Assembly: GCA_030590765.1 (NCBI GenBank)
Contig: JAUVCP010000179.1
Location: 1 to 5,528, forward strand
Length of the DNA: 5,528 nucleotides
Direction of reading: 5' to 3'
Source: Flavobacteriaceae bacterium
Lineage (GTDB): Bacteria; Bacteroidota; Bacteroidia; Flavobacteriales; Flavobacteriaceae
The translations under genes were made by a program, and so were the position numbers. Below the pieces are notes generated by a model that was not told where the DNA came from, made no database searches, and saw only the letters and a list, made by a program, of their open reading frames with translations. Positions 1-5,528 of the stretch are shown one piece after another (the first letter of the stretch is position 1; each line of letters opens with the position of its first letter).

Positions 1-56
1 AAAACTTCGGGATAAAGTTTAGGAATGATAAATTTTCCCAAACAGTTTTCGAGTGA
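1..56 (+). CDS. Possible C-terminal tail of an upstream gene (partial)
   Basis: The third forward frame is open from the window edge to a TGA at 54-56 and would encode NFGIKFRNDKFSQTVFE. The other two forward frames are closed by stops at 13-15 and 20-22. The stop lies 10 nt before the preferred btuF start at 67, which is normal operon spacing. Seventeen residues are too few to identify a family, and an open stretch this short can occur by chance. If real, btuF is not the first gene of its transcription unit. Confidence 0.3.
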   Translation, partial: NFGIKFRNDKFSQTVFE

Positions 57-66
57 AAACAAATGT

Positions 67-909
67 ATGAAATACATTATTATATCAGTAATTGCCATTG
101 TATTAGTATTGACAGCATGTAATAAAAACAATTACAATAAAAAGAATAACGACAGAGATGGTTTAAAAATAGTTTCTCTTGTTCCATCTATAACAAAAGA
201 ACTTGTTGACCTTGGTTTAAAAAATAATATAGTTGGTGCAACTTCTTATTGTGATATTTCATCATCAAACAAAGATCTGATCGTTGGTGATGTTGTTACA
301 GTTAATTTGGAAAAGGTTTTGTTGCTTGAGCCCGATATCGTTTTTGCTTCTGATTTGACAAAAGTCAATACAATTACTGCCTTATCTAATAATGGGATTA
401 AAGTACATAAACTTAAAAAAATGAAATCATTTGATGATATATGTATTCACTTTGAGGAACTTGGAATACTTGTTAATAAAAAAAATGCAGTAAATTCAAT
501 CATACAGAAATCAAAAACCAAGATAGATAGCCTTATCGCTTCCATTCCAAAAAATAATGATAGTTTAAAAGTGTTTTTTCAGGTTGGTTCAAAACCGATA
601 TTTACAGTTATTCCAAATACATTTATGAATGACTATATTACTTTTGCTGGTTGTAAGAATATAGCAGATGACTTGACTAGAGGAACTATAAACAGAGAAA
701 CTGTGTTAAAGCGTAATCCAGATGTAATTTTTATAATAAGCATGGGTATTGCAGGGGATAATGAAAAAAGTATATGGGAGAGTTATACCGAGTTACAGGC
801 TGCAAAGAATAACAAAATATTTATTGTTGATGCCTATGTAGCAGCTGCACCAACGGTTCGGTCTTTTACGGATTCGTTTGAAATAATTATTAATGATATT
901 TATTATTAA
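67..909 (+). CDS. btuF: Cobalamin-binding periplasmic lipoprotein BtuF (ABC importer, class III binding protein)
   Basis: This protein captures corrinoid in the periplasm and delivers it to BtuCD. The ATG at 67 gives 280 aa beginning with a lipoprotein signal, MKYIIISVIAIVLVLTAC, with lipobox LTAC and lipidated Cys18. An in-frame ATG at 25 adds 14 polar residues before this signal and is less likely. Lobe 1 has KIVSLVPSIT (34-43), GATSYCD (57-63) and EPDIVFA (88-94). A long linker helix spans about 122-162. Lobe 2 has a GCKNIADD region (195-202), NPDVIFI (217-223) and APTVRSFTDSF (261-271). Glu82 in NLEKVLLLEPD and Glu211 in NRETVLKRNPD sit where I recall E. coli BtuF having Glu72 and Glu202, which salt-bridge to BtuC. 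The family resemblance is strong and YCD in lobe 1 is BtuF-like. Cobalamin as substrate is inferred mainly from the B12 riboswitch and BtuB downstream; an iron-siderophore or haem binder is the alternative. No acidic export signal follows the cysteine, so it probably faces the periplasm. Confidence 0.88.
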   Translation: MKYIIISVIAIVLVLTACNKNNYNKKNNDRDGLKIVSLVPSITKELVDLGLKNNIVGATSYCDISSSNKDLIVGDVVTVNLEKVLLLEPDIVFASDLTKVNTITALSNNGIKVHKLKKMKSFDDICIHFEELGILVNKKNAVNSIIQKSKTKIDSLIASIPKNNDSLKVFFQVGSKPIFTVIPNTFMNDYITFAGCKNIADDLTRGTINRETVLKRNPDVIFIISMGIAGDNEKSIWESYTELQAAKNNKIFIVDAYVAAAPTVRSFTDSFEIIINDIYY

Positions 910-942
910 AGAGAAAATTTCTATCAGTTAAAAGATGTTTAA

Positions 943-1947
943 ATGAAAGCAAAATATCTAAAACAAGCTTTTTTTATTTTGGCAATGTTTATTTTACTCA
1001 TACTTGTTGCATTTCTGGCCTTGTCCATTGGTGAGCTCAATTTTACTTTAACAGAATTGATAACTATTTTTAAAAACAAATCAGGTATTGAATATACCAT
1101 TATCAATAATATTCGCCTTCCGCGTATCATTCTTGGAATTGCAGTTGGAGGAGCATTAAGTCTTTCGGGAGTGATTTTACAAGGGGTTTATAGAAATCCG
1201 CTTGTTGAACCTTATACTTTAGGTATTTCCGGAGGAGCATCACTAGGTGTGGCAATAACTATTATTTTTAATTTGAATTTAATAATTGGAGTTTATATGC
1301 TCCCTTTATCAGGTTTTATCGGTGCAGTGGTCATAACTTTTCTAGTTTATATTTTAGCAGTTAGAAAGAATTATTACAATATCAATAAGATGTTATTGAT
1401 CGGGGTTATGATAAGTTTTATGTCTTCTTCGGCCATGATGTTTTTGATGTCAACTACCACTACTGAAAATTTAAATAGTATCATTTTTTGGATTATGGGA
1501 TCTTTAGATGAGCCAAATACTGTACTCGTAAAAGCAGTTTTTTATATCTCTTTGGCTGGTTTGGCCATATCCTATTTGCTAGCAAATCCTTTAAATGCTT
1601 TGCGTTTAGGTGAATCAAAAGCTAAACACCTTGGTGTAAATACAACGTTTACTATTCGATCATTATTTATTCTTGCATCTGTTTTAACAGGAATTAGTGT
1701 ATCCGTTGCAGGTGTAATTGGTTTTGTAGGTTTAATTATCCCTCATTTGTTACGGTTAATAATAGGTTCTGACAACAGGATATTATTGATTGCTTCTTTT
1801 CTTGGTGGAAGTATTTTTATTTTAATAAGTGATATTATTGCACGAACCATAATTGCGCCAAATGAATTGCCAATAGGTGTAATTACAGGAATGATAGGAG
1901 GGCTTGTTTTTATTATTGTTATGAGCAGATCAAAAATGAAGGTATGA
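943..1947 (+). CDS. btuC: Cobalamin ABC importer permease BtuC (FecCD family)
   Basis: This is the inner-membrane channel of a type II ABC importer, normally a homodimer of ten-helix subunits. At 334 aa it is full length. The FecCD signatures appear in order: RLPR (58-61), a Gly/Ser-rich helix leading to RNPLVEP (84-90), GISGGA (94-99), WIMGSLDEP (183-191), LRLGESKAKHLGVN (220-233, in the cytoplasmic region contacting the ATPase), GVIGFVGLIIPHLLR (257-271), DIIAR (297-301) and ELPIGVITG (308-316). Arg58, Arg61 and Arg301 match the positions that I recall as Arg56, Arg59 and Arg295 of E. coli BtuC, which dock the two BtuF glutamates. The family's usual closing GxPxF motif reads GGLVF here, so its proline is lost. 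The gene starts 33 nt after btuF without a Shine-Dalgarno sequence, and its TGA overlaps the btuD ATG as ATGA. The fold is certain, but the substrate is inferred from context. Confidence 0.92.
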   Translation: MKAKYLKQAFFILAMFILLILVAFLALSIGELNFTLTELITIFKNKSGIEYTIINNIRLPRIILGIAVGGALSLSGVILQGVYRNPLVEPYTLGISGGASLGVAITIIFNLNLIIGVYMLPLSGFIGAVVITFLVYILAVRKNYYNINKMLLIGVMISFMSSSAMMFLMSTTTTENLNSIIFWIMGSLDEPNTVLVKAVFYISLAGLAISYLLANPLNALRLGESKAKHLGVNTTFTIRSLFILASVLTGISVSVAGVIGFVGLIIPHLLRLIIGSDNRILLIASFLGGSIFILISDIIARTIIAPNELPIGVITGMIGGLVFIIVMSRSKMKV

Positions 1948-2753
1948 TGGAAAGGAAGAATTTTCTTAAAATAAAAAACCTAAAAAGTGGATATTCCAAT
2001 AACATAGTTATTAGGGATTTAAGCTTTGGTGTCACTAAAGGATCCTTTACAGGAATTATCGGACCAAATGGTTCGGGGAAAACTACCTTGTTTAAAACCA
2101 TAACAGGGGAGTTGTCTCTTGTTGATGGAGATGTTTTTCTGAATGATGATTGTATTTCCAATATGTTGTCAAAGGAAAAGGCTCAAAAAATAGCAATTGT
2201 TACGCAAAATACAGATGCTGTAGATATTCCTGTTGAAGATTATGTATTGATGGGACGTTATCCTTACCGCAAAAAGTTACAACTTTTTGAAACAGAAGAA
2301 GATTTTAAAATAGCCCATAAATTCATGAAACTTACAGGTGTATTAAAATTCAAAAATAAATTAATGAATGAACTTAGTGGTGGTGAACAACAGTTGGTAG
2401 CTATTGCGAAAGCACTTACTCAAGAACCTGAATTATTATTGCTTGATGAGCCAACATCTCATTTAGATATATCTCATCAAATGCAAATATTGAACCTGAT
2501 TCAAAAATTTAACGAAGAATATGATCTAACTGTTTTAATGATCATTCATGATTTAAATCTTGCCGCTGAATTTTGTGATTATTTAATTATGATGGATGAT
2601 GGGAATATTTTTGCAGAAGGATCTCCAGAAGAAGTTTTGACCTATACCAATATTGAAGAAGTTTACAAAGCAATTGTCATTACGCAGGAAAATAGAATTA
2701 CTAAAAAACCCTCTATTTTACTAGTTTCCGATAGAACTTTTAAACAAATATAA
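1944..2753 (+). CDS. btuD: Cobalamin ABC importer ATP-binding protein BtuD
   Basis: This cytoplasmic ATPase forms a dimer that powers BtuC. All ABC motifs are present and intact in its 269 aa: A-loop Tyr17, Walker A GPNGSGKTT (40-48), Q-loop Gln88 (VTQN), signature LSGGEQQ (144-150), Walker B LLLLDEP (164-170), D-loop SHLD (172-175) and switch His202 in IIHDLNLAAEFCD. The VLMGRYPY stretch (101-108) after the Q-loop and the HDLNLAA phrase are typical of the FecE/BtuD/HmuV group. The 4-nt overlap with btuC indicates translational coupling. A second ATG at 1947 is an equally possible start and would shorten the protein by one residue. About 25 residues after the ABC core (roughly 245-269) form a small tail. 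The motifs alone would also fit a siderophore or haem ATPase, so BtuD is inferred from the operon. Confidence 0.92.
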   Translation: MMERKNFLKIKNLKSGYSNNIVIRDLSFGVTKGSFTGIIGPNGSGKTTLFKTITGELSLVDGDVFLNDDCISNMLSKEKAQKIAIVTQNTDAVDIPVEDYVLMGRYPYRKKLQLFETEEDFKIAHKFMKLTGVLKFKNKLMNELSGGEQQLVAIAKALTQEPELLLLDEPTSHLDISHQMQILNLIQKFNEEYDLTVLMIIHDLNLAAEFCDYLIMMDDGNIFAEGSPEEVLTYTNIEEVYKAIVITQENRITKKPSILLVSDRTFKQI

Positions 2754-2755
2754 CA

Positions 2756-3274
2756 ATGATAAAGTTGATTGTTGTCCGCCATGGAGAAACTATCGAAAAT
2801 ACTCAAGGTGTTTGTCAGGGACAAACAGATGGAACACTATCAGAAAGGGGATTTGAGAATAATAAATTATTGGCAAAAGAACTAAGTGACCATCAAATAC
2901 ATAAAATTTATTCCAGTCCGTTAAAACGAGCTGCTGATACAGCGAAAGAAATATTAAAATATCATTCAATAGAATTAGAATTCAGAGACAACTTGATGGA
3001 GTGGTATTTAGGTACTTTACAAGGCGAAAAATTTCCTGACGATTTCGATATTACAAATCTCGGTGATGATATGGAAAATGCCGAACTGGTAAAAAAAAGA
3101 CTCTTTTATTTTTTAGGAGAAATAAAAGATCAACACAAGGATGAAACCATTGTTATTGTAAGTCATGGATTAACTATTAAAGTGCTTACAACCATTTTAA
3201 AAAAAATGCCTATTACAAGAGCTGCTGAGGTAAAACTTATGAAAAACTCTGGCTATGAGTTATTTATAGTTTAA
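2756..3274 (+). CDS. Histidine phosphatase family protein, likely CobC-like (alpha-ribazole-5'-phosphate phosphatase)
   Basis: This is a cytoplasmic branch-1 histidine phosphatase of 172 aa. Visible motifs are VVRHGET with catalytic His9 and Arg8, GQTDGTLSERG (22-32), YSSPLKRAADTA (52-63) with Arg58, LMEWYLGTLQG (80-90) with the acid/base Glu82, and VSHG (135-138) with His137. CobC enzymes remove phosphate in the alpha-ribazole branch of nucleotide-loop assembly when cobalamin is made or salvaged from incomplete corrinoids. The GQxDxxLxxxG and SSPLxRAxxTA phrases fit CobC well but also occur in phosphoglycerate mutase-like relatives. The CobC role is therefore inferred from its place 2 nt behind btuD in a B12 uptake operon. 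It is shorter than the roughly 200 aa usual for CobC, apparently because the helical insertion between LQGEKF and the ENAELVKKRL helix is trimmed. No cobS, cobT or cobU is in the window. The stop codon overlaps a palindrome. Confidence 0.82.
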   Translation: MIKLIVVRHGETIENTQGVCQGQTDGTLSERGFENNKLLAKELSDHQIHKIYSSPLKRAADTAKEILKYHSIELEFRDNLMEWYLGTLQGEKFPDDFDITNLGDDMENAELVKKRLFYFLGEIKDQHKDETIVIVSHGLTIKVLTTILKKMPITRAAEVKLMKNSGYELFIV

Positions 3275-3287
3275 TAAGCTTATTAAA
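3270..3287 (+). terminator. AT palindrome at the phosphatase stop codon, weak terminator candidate
   Basis: An 18-nt perfect palindrome, TTTAATAAGCTTATTAAA, includes the TAA stop at 3272-3274 and is followed by a T-rich stretch (attaatttcttctttttag). It could fold into a 7-bp hairpin with an AGCT loop and end the btuFCD-phosphatase transcript before the next promoter. The stem is almost all A-U, so termination would be weak, and a palindrome of this composition could arise by chance in AT-rich DNA. Confidence 0.3.
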
Positions 3288-3316
3288 ATTAATTTCTTCT
3301 TTTTAGTAAAATTACC

Positions 3317-3347
3317 TTTGCCACAATAAATAAAAGTTTTAATTTTG
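3317..3347 (+). promoter_or_regulatory. Bacteroidota-type promoter for the riboswitch-btuB transcript
   Basis: TTTG at 3317-3320 is the -33 element and TAATTTTG at 3340-3347 matches the -7 element TAnnTTTG exactly, with a 19-nt spacer. This is the known primary sigma factor consensus of Bacteroides and Flavobacterium. Transcription would begin at about 3351-3356, a few bases before the first riboswitch helix strand (GGT at 3358-3360), so the leader would contain the aptamer from its first base. Position and spacing support each other. Confidence 0.7.
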
Positions 3348-3349
3348 TG

Positions 3350-3544
3350 ATGAATTTGGTTTTCCGCATTTAATATTAAATCGGAATTAAAAGGGAATCC
3401 GGTGCAAAACCGGAGCTATACCCGTAGCTGTAAGCCTTAAAAAAGCTTTTTCAATCTTCGCCACTATCTTAATTTAAAGATGGGAAGGCATGAAAAAGCA
3501 AGGTGAGCCAGAAGACCTGCCAGAGATTATGTTCGGGTTAAACA
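3350..3544 (+). promoter_or_regulatory. Adenosylcobalamin (B12) riboswitch, class I
   Basis: The leader RNA binds adenosylcobalamin and represses the downstream receptor. Elements in order: GGT (3358-3360) pairs with ACC (3515-3517) of the B12 box. A hairpin TTCCG/CGGAA (3362-3366/3382-3386) is extended by the palindrome at 3368-3381. ATTAAAAGGGAA follows. P4 is TCCGG/CCGGA (3398-3402/3410-3414) around the conserved GGTG. P5 is GCTA/TAGC (3415-3418/3425-3428), then CTGTAA. CCTT/AAGG pair at 3435-3438/3500-3503. A 9-bp perfect helix joins 3445-3453 and 3491-3499. A GCCACT...GGGAAGGC domain covers 3460-3489. The B12 box AGCCAGAAGACCTGCC is at 3506-3521, and the P13 hairpin is at 3530-3544. No terminator hairpin with a T-run follows, and the expression platform lies right before the btuB ATG, so control of translation is inferred. 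Confidence 0.97.
3530..3544 (+). promoter_or_regulatory. Riboswitch expression platform: P13 hairpin with L5-L13 kissing loop
   Basis: TGTT (3530-3533) and AACA (3541-3544) close a hairpin whose loop CGGGTTA (3534-3540) contains CGGGT. This is the exact complement of ACCCG (3420-3424) in loop L5 of the aptamer. In known class I cobalamin riboswitches, ligand stabilises this loop-loop contact and blocks ribosome access. Here the hairpin ends 9 nt before the ATG at 3554, within the ribosome footprint. The space between, AAATATATA, has no Shine-Dalgarno sequence. Confidence 0.8.
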
Positions 3545-3553
3545 AAATATATA

Positions 3554-5467
3554 ATGTCAATAAAAAAAATTACATTTCTGGTACTTGTGTTTTTTATGCA
3601 TTTCACAATCAAGGGGCAAACATTGGATACGATTGTTTTGTTAGATGATATTGAATTGACTGTAAGCAAACAAAAATTTCTTGTAGGAAGTAAAATAGAA
3701 ACGATCGATTCTGTTAAATTAAATATTGTTTCAGGTGGGAATTTAACAGATATGATAAATCGGTATTTTCCTATTTATGTAAAACAGGATGCCGGAGGAT
3801 TATCAACCATAAGATTTAGGGGTACAAGCCCTGACCATACGGCAATAATGTTTGACGGAATTAATATTAATTCGCTAACACTTGGTCATTCAAATATGTC
3901 AAACATACCTATGTTTTTGTTTGATGAGGTTAAAGTACAGTTCGGAAGTTCAAGCTCATTGTATGGTACCGATGCCATCGGAGGCAGTATTCAATTGATT
4001 AATCAGCCAAAATGGAACAATGGATTTAATGCGGGGTTACAACAAGATATTGGTAGTTTTGGGTCGTTTTTTACAGGATTAAAACTTGGATATAGCAACC
4101 ATAAAATACAATATGCAATCAAAGCATTTCATCAGCAAAAAAAGAATGATTTCCCCTTTTTAAATACGGCTGTTAAAGATTTTGAAAAAGATAAATTTGT
4201 TGATGATGAACAGAAAAATGCATCTATTAAAAACTACGGAATACTTCAGGAATTTAATATTAAAATATCTGAAAAACTGTTATTTTCTACAAAACAATGG
4301 TATCAAAATAACTGGCATGAGATTCAGCCAAACATGTCAGAGAATTATTATGGAGCTGATTATAAAGAAATTGAAAATAATAATTTAAGAATAACTGCAG
4401 GCTTAAATTATAATTCAGGAAAACATAAATTTACTACAGGCCTGGGTTATGTTTATGATTATCAATTGTATGATAATAATTATGATCAAACCATATCAAC
4501 CCAAACCATTACTGGCAATTTAAATTATTTTAATTCTGATTTCCTTCATGGAAATTTTAACATTGGGATGAATTATTCACATTTAATGTCTGATGTTTAT
4601 GCTTATAATGAAAATATCAATGAAGATCGAGTTGATTTTTTCACTTCCTACAAAGTAAAATTATTGAAAGAATTAACGGTGGGTGTAAATATGAGAGAGG
4701 CTATTGTGATCGATTATACTAGTCAATTTGCTCCTTCATTAGGTTTTGATTATCTGTTCAAAGAAACAAATGAAAGTGTGTTTACTGGTAGTTTTTCCAT
4801 CTCTAAAAGTTTCAAGATCCCAACATTTAATGATCGTTTCTGGTATCCAAATGGTAACCCGGATATTCTTCCGGAAAACGGAATGAATTATGAAATTGGT
4901 TATAAATTGAATATAAAGAAGGATAAAAGCACTATTGATTTTGGTTTTAATGCCTTTATCATGAATGTTGATGATTGGATTCAGTGGGTTCCTTCTGGTG
5001 ATATGTGGCGACCACAAAATATTAAGATGGTGCAAAGTATGGGGCTTGAATTAAATTTCAATAAAGCATGTGAACTGGGAGATGTTGATCTTAAATGGGG
5101 AATAAATTATAGTTTAACAGATGTATCTGATGTAGATAACTTTTGGAGTTTTAATTTTTCAGATAGAGAACAATTATCCTATACACCAAAACATATAGTA
5201 AATACTTATACTACAGTTGATTATAAGAGTTGGTACTTCAATTTTTCCGGCTCTTATACAGGAAAAAGGATAACAGAAAGTAAAGATGATCTGGACGGTT
5301 ATTTTCTAGCAAATACATCTATAGGGAAGAACTTAAATTTTAAAAAAAACACCTTTTCTATCAACTTAAATATAAATAATATATTCAATAAAGCATACCA
5401 AAATCAGGCATATTATGCTATGCCTGGCAGAAATTTCAATTTAAGTCTAAAATATTTATACCATTAA
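3554..5467 (+). CDS. btuB: TonB-dependent cobalamin receptor BtuB
   Basis: This outer-membrane gated beta-barrel imports corrinoids using energy from TonB-ExbBD. The 637 aa are close in size to E. coli BtuB (about 614). It begins with a Sec signal (MSIKKITFLVLVFFMHF) probably cleaved near IKG-QT (19-23). DTIVLLDDIEL (25-35) is a likely TonB box, similar to the DTLVV of BtuB. The plug spans about 46-150 and includes STIRFRGTSPDHTAIMFDG (84-102) and LYGTDAIGGSI (136-146). The barrel follows, with the typical strand phrase SKSFKIPTFNDRFW around 420-433 and then NPDILPENG. The end, NNIFNKAYQNQAYYAMPGR, is a family signature leading to the last strand NFNLSLKYLYH. There is no carboxypeptidase-regulatory-like N-terminal domain, so it is not SusC-like. 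The riboswitch immediately upstream makes cobalamin or a related corrinoid the clear substrate. The ATG at 3554 is fixed by the signal peptide and riboswitch spacing. Expression should fall when intracellular B12 is high. Confidence 0.94.
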   Translation: MSIKKITFLVLVFFMHFTIKGQTLDTIVLLDDIELTVSKQKFLVGSKIETIDSVKLNIVSGGNLTDMINRYFPIYVKQDAGGLSTIRFRGTSPDHTAIMFDGININSLTLGHSNMSNIPMFLFDEVKVQFGSSSSLYGTDAIGGSIQLINQPKWNNGFNAGLQQDIGSFGSFFTGLKLGYSNHKIQYAIKAFHQQKKNDFPFLNTAVKDFEKDKFVDDEQKNASIKNYGILQEFNIKISEKLLFSTKQWYQNNWHEIQPNMSENYYGADYKEIENNNLRITAGLNYNSGKHKFTTGLGYVYDYQLYDNNYDQTISTQTITGNLNYFNSDFLHGNFNIGMNYSHLMSDVYAYNENINEDRVDFFTSYKVKLLKELTVGVNMREAIVIDYTSQFAPSLGFDYLFKETNESVFTGSFSISKSFKIPTFNDRFWYPNGNPDILPENGMNYEIGYKLNIKKDKSTIDFGFNAFIMNVDDWIQWVPSGDMWRPQNIKMVQSMGLELNFNKACELGDVDLKWGINYSLTDVSDVDNFWSFNFSDREQLSYTPKHIVNTYTTVDYKSWYFNFSGSYTGKRITESKDDLDGYFLANTSIGKNLNFKKNTFSINLNINNIFNKAYQNQAYYAMPGRNFNLSLKYLYH

Positions 5468-5484
5468 TCTAAAATCATTTTAAA

Positions 5485-5528
5485 ATGAATTCAATTAAAA
5501 AAATTATTCTATCAGTATTATTTTTATC
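5485..5528 (+). CDS. Start of an exported protein of unknown function (partial, cut by the window end)
   Basis: An ATG at 5485, 17 nt after the btuB stop, opens a frame to the window edge reading MNSIKKIILSVLFL. Two lysines followed by a hydrophobic run are the beginning of a Sec or lipoprotein signal peptide, so the product is exported. The gap holds no terminator or promoter, so it should be in the btuB transcript and under the same riboswitch. Bacteroidota btuB genes are often followed by surface B12-binding lipoproteins such as BtuG, but nothing visible here identifies the family. Confidence 0.65.
   Translation, partial: MNSIKKIILSVLFL

Noticed and set aside
25..66. Longer btuF start at the ATG at 25
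   Set aside because: It would put 14 mostly polar residues before the lipoprotein signal, while the ATG at 67 gives a standard signal with lipobox LTAC. It would also overlap the possible upstream gene tail.
939..1130. Minus-strand open frame of 63 codons
   Set aside because: It lies opposite the start of btuC, has no recognisable motif, and the plus-strand FecCD match is unambiguous.
1919..2161. Minus-strand open frame of 80 codons
   Set aside because: It lies opposite the Walker A region of btuD and reads as the complement of a conserved coding sequence.
67..2753. Iron-siderophore or haem importer as the identity of the ABC genes
   Set aside because: The motifs alone permit it, but the linked CobC-like gene, the B12 riboswitch and BtuB make cobalamin the better reading. 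Some uncertainty is kept in the confidence values.
3091..3206. Two runs of eight A (3091-3098 and 3199-3206) in the phosphatase gene as possible slippage sites
   Set aside because: The reading frame is intact through both, all catalytic motifs are in one frame, and such runs in Lys codons are common in AT-rich genes.
3368..3381. Perfect palindrome ATTTAATATTAAAT as a protein operator site
   Set aside because: It sits exactly as the extension of the first riboswitch hairpin between TTCCG and CGGAA, so RNA folding explains it.
4182..4388. Plus-strand open frame of 68 codons in another frame inside btuB
   Set aside because: It is fully inside the receptor barrel coding region, Lys/Ile-rich as expected of an AT-rich shadow frame, and has no separate start context.
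4739..5035. Minus-strand open frame of 98 codons
   Set aside because: It is opposite a conserved part of the receptor barrel and shows no family features.

Overview
This window is a vitamin B12 (cobalamin) uptake locus from a member of the Bacteroidota, probably an AT-rich, Flavobacteria- or Cytophaga-like organism. The assignment rests on five things seen in the sequence. G+C is low. None of the starts has a Shine-Dalgarno sequence. A promoter fits the Bacteroidota pattern TTTG-N19-TAnnTTTG. The solute-binding protein is lipid-anchored. Outer-membrane import is paired with a complete ABC importer. All genes lie on the + strand.

Region 1 (1-3274) is a tightly packed run of four genes: btuF (lipoprotein binding protein), btuC (permease), btuD (ATPase) and a small histidine phosphatase resembling CobC. 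The btuF-btuC gap is 33 nt. btuC and btuD overlap by 4 nt (ATGA), and btuD and the phosphatase are 2 nt apart. A short open frame ending at 56 may be the tail of a further upstream gene, so the real operon start is outside the window.

Region 2 (3275-3553) is non-coding and fully accounted for. It holds an AT palindrome overlapping the phosphatase stop codon (a weak terminator candidate), a Bacteroidota-type promoter at 3317-3347, and a complete class I adenosylcobalamin riboswitch at about 3350-3544. The riboswitch has the GGGAA/GGTG core, a CCACT/GGGAAGG domain, the B12 box, and an L5-L13 kissing-loop pair (ACCCG with CGGGT). The L13 hairpin ends only 9 nt before the next start codon.

Region 3 (3554-5528) starts a second transcription unit under the riboswitch. 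It holds a 637-aa BtuB-type TonB-dependent receptor, followed 17 nt later by the first 14 codons of another exported protein that runs off the window.

Together the genes describe a route for corrinoids. BtuB brings them across the outer membrane using TonB energy, BtuF captures them in the periplasm, and BtuCD pumps them into the cytoplasm. The CobC-like enzyme could then act in nucleotide-loop assembly during corrinoid salvage. The cobalamin specificity of the ABC genes comes from this context, because their own motifs are shared with siderophore and haem importers. I see a well-formed known system with some interesting details, not an undescribed one.
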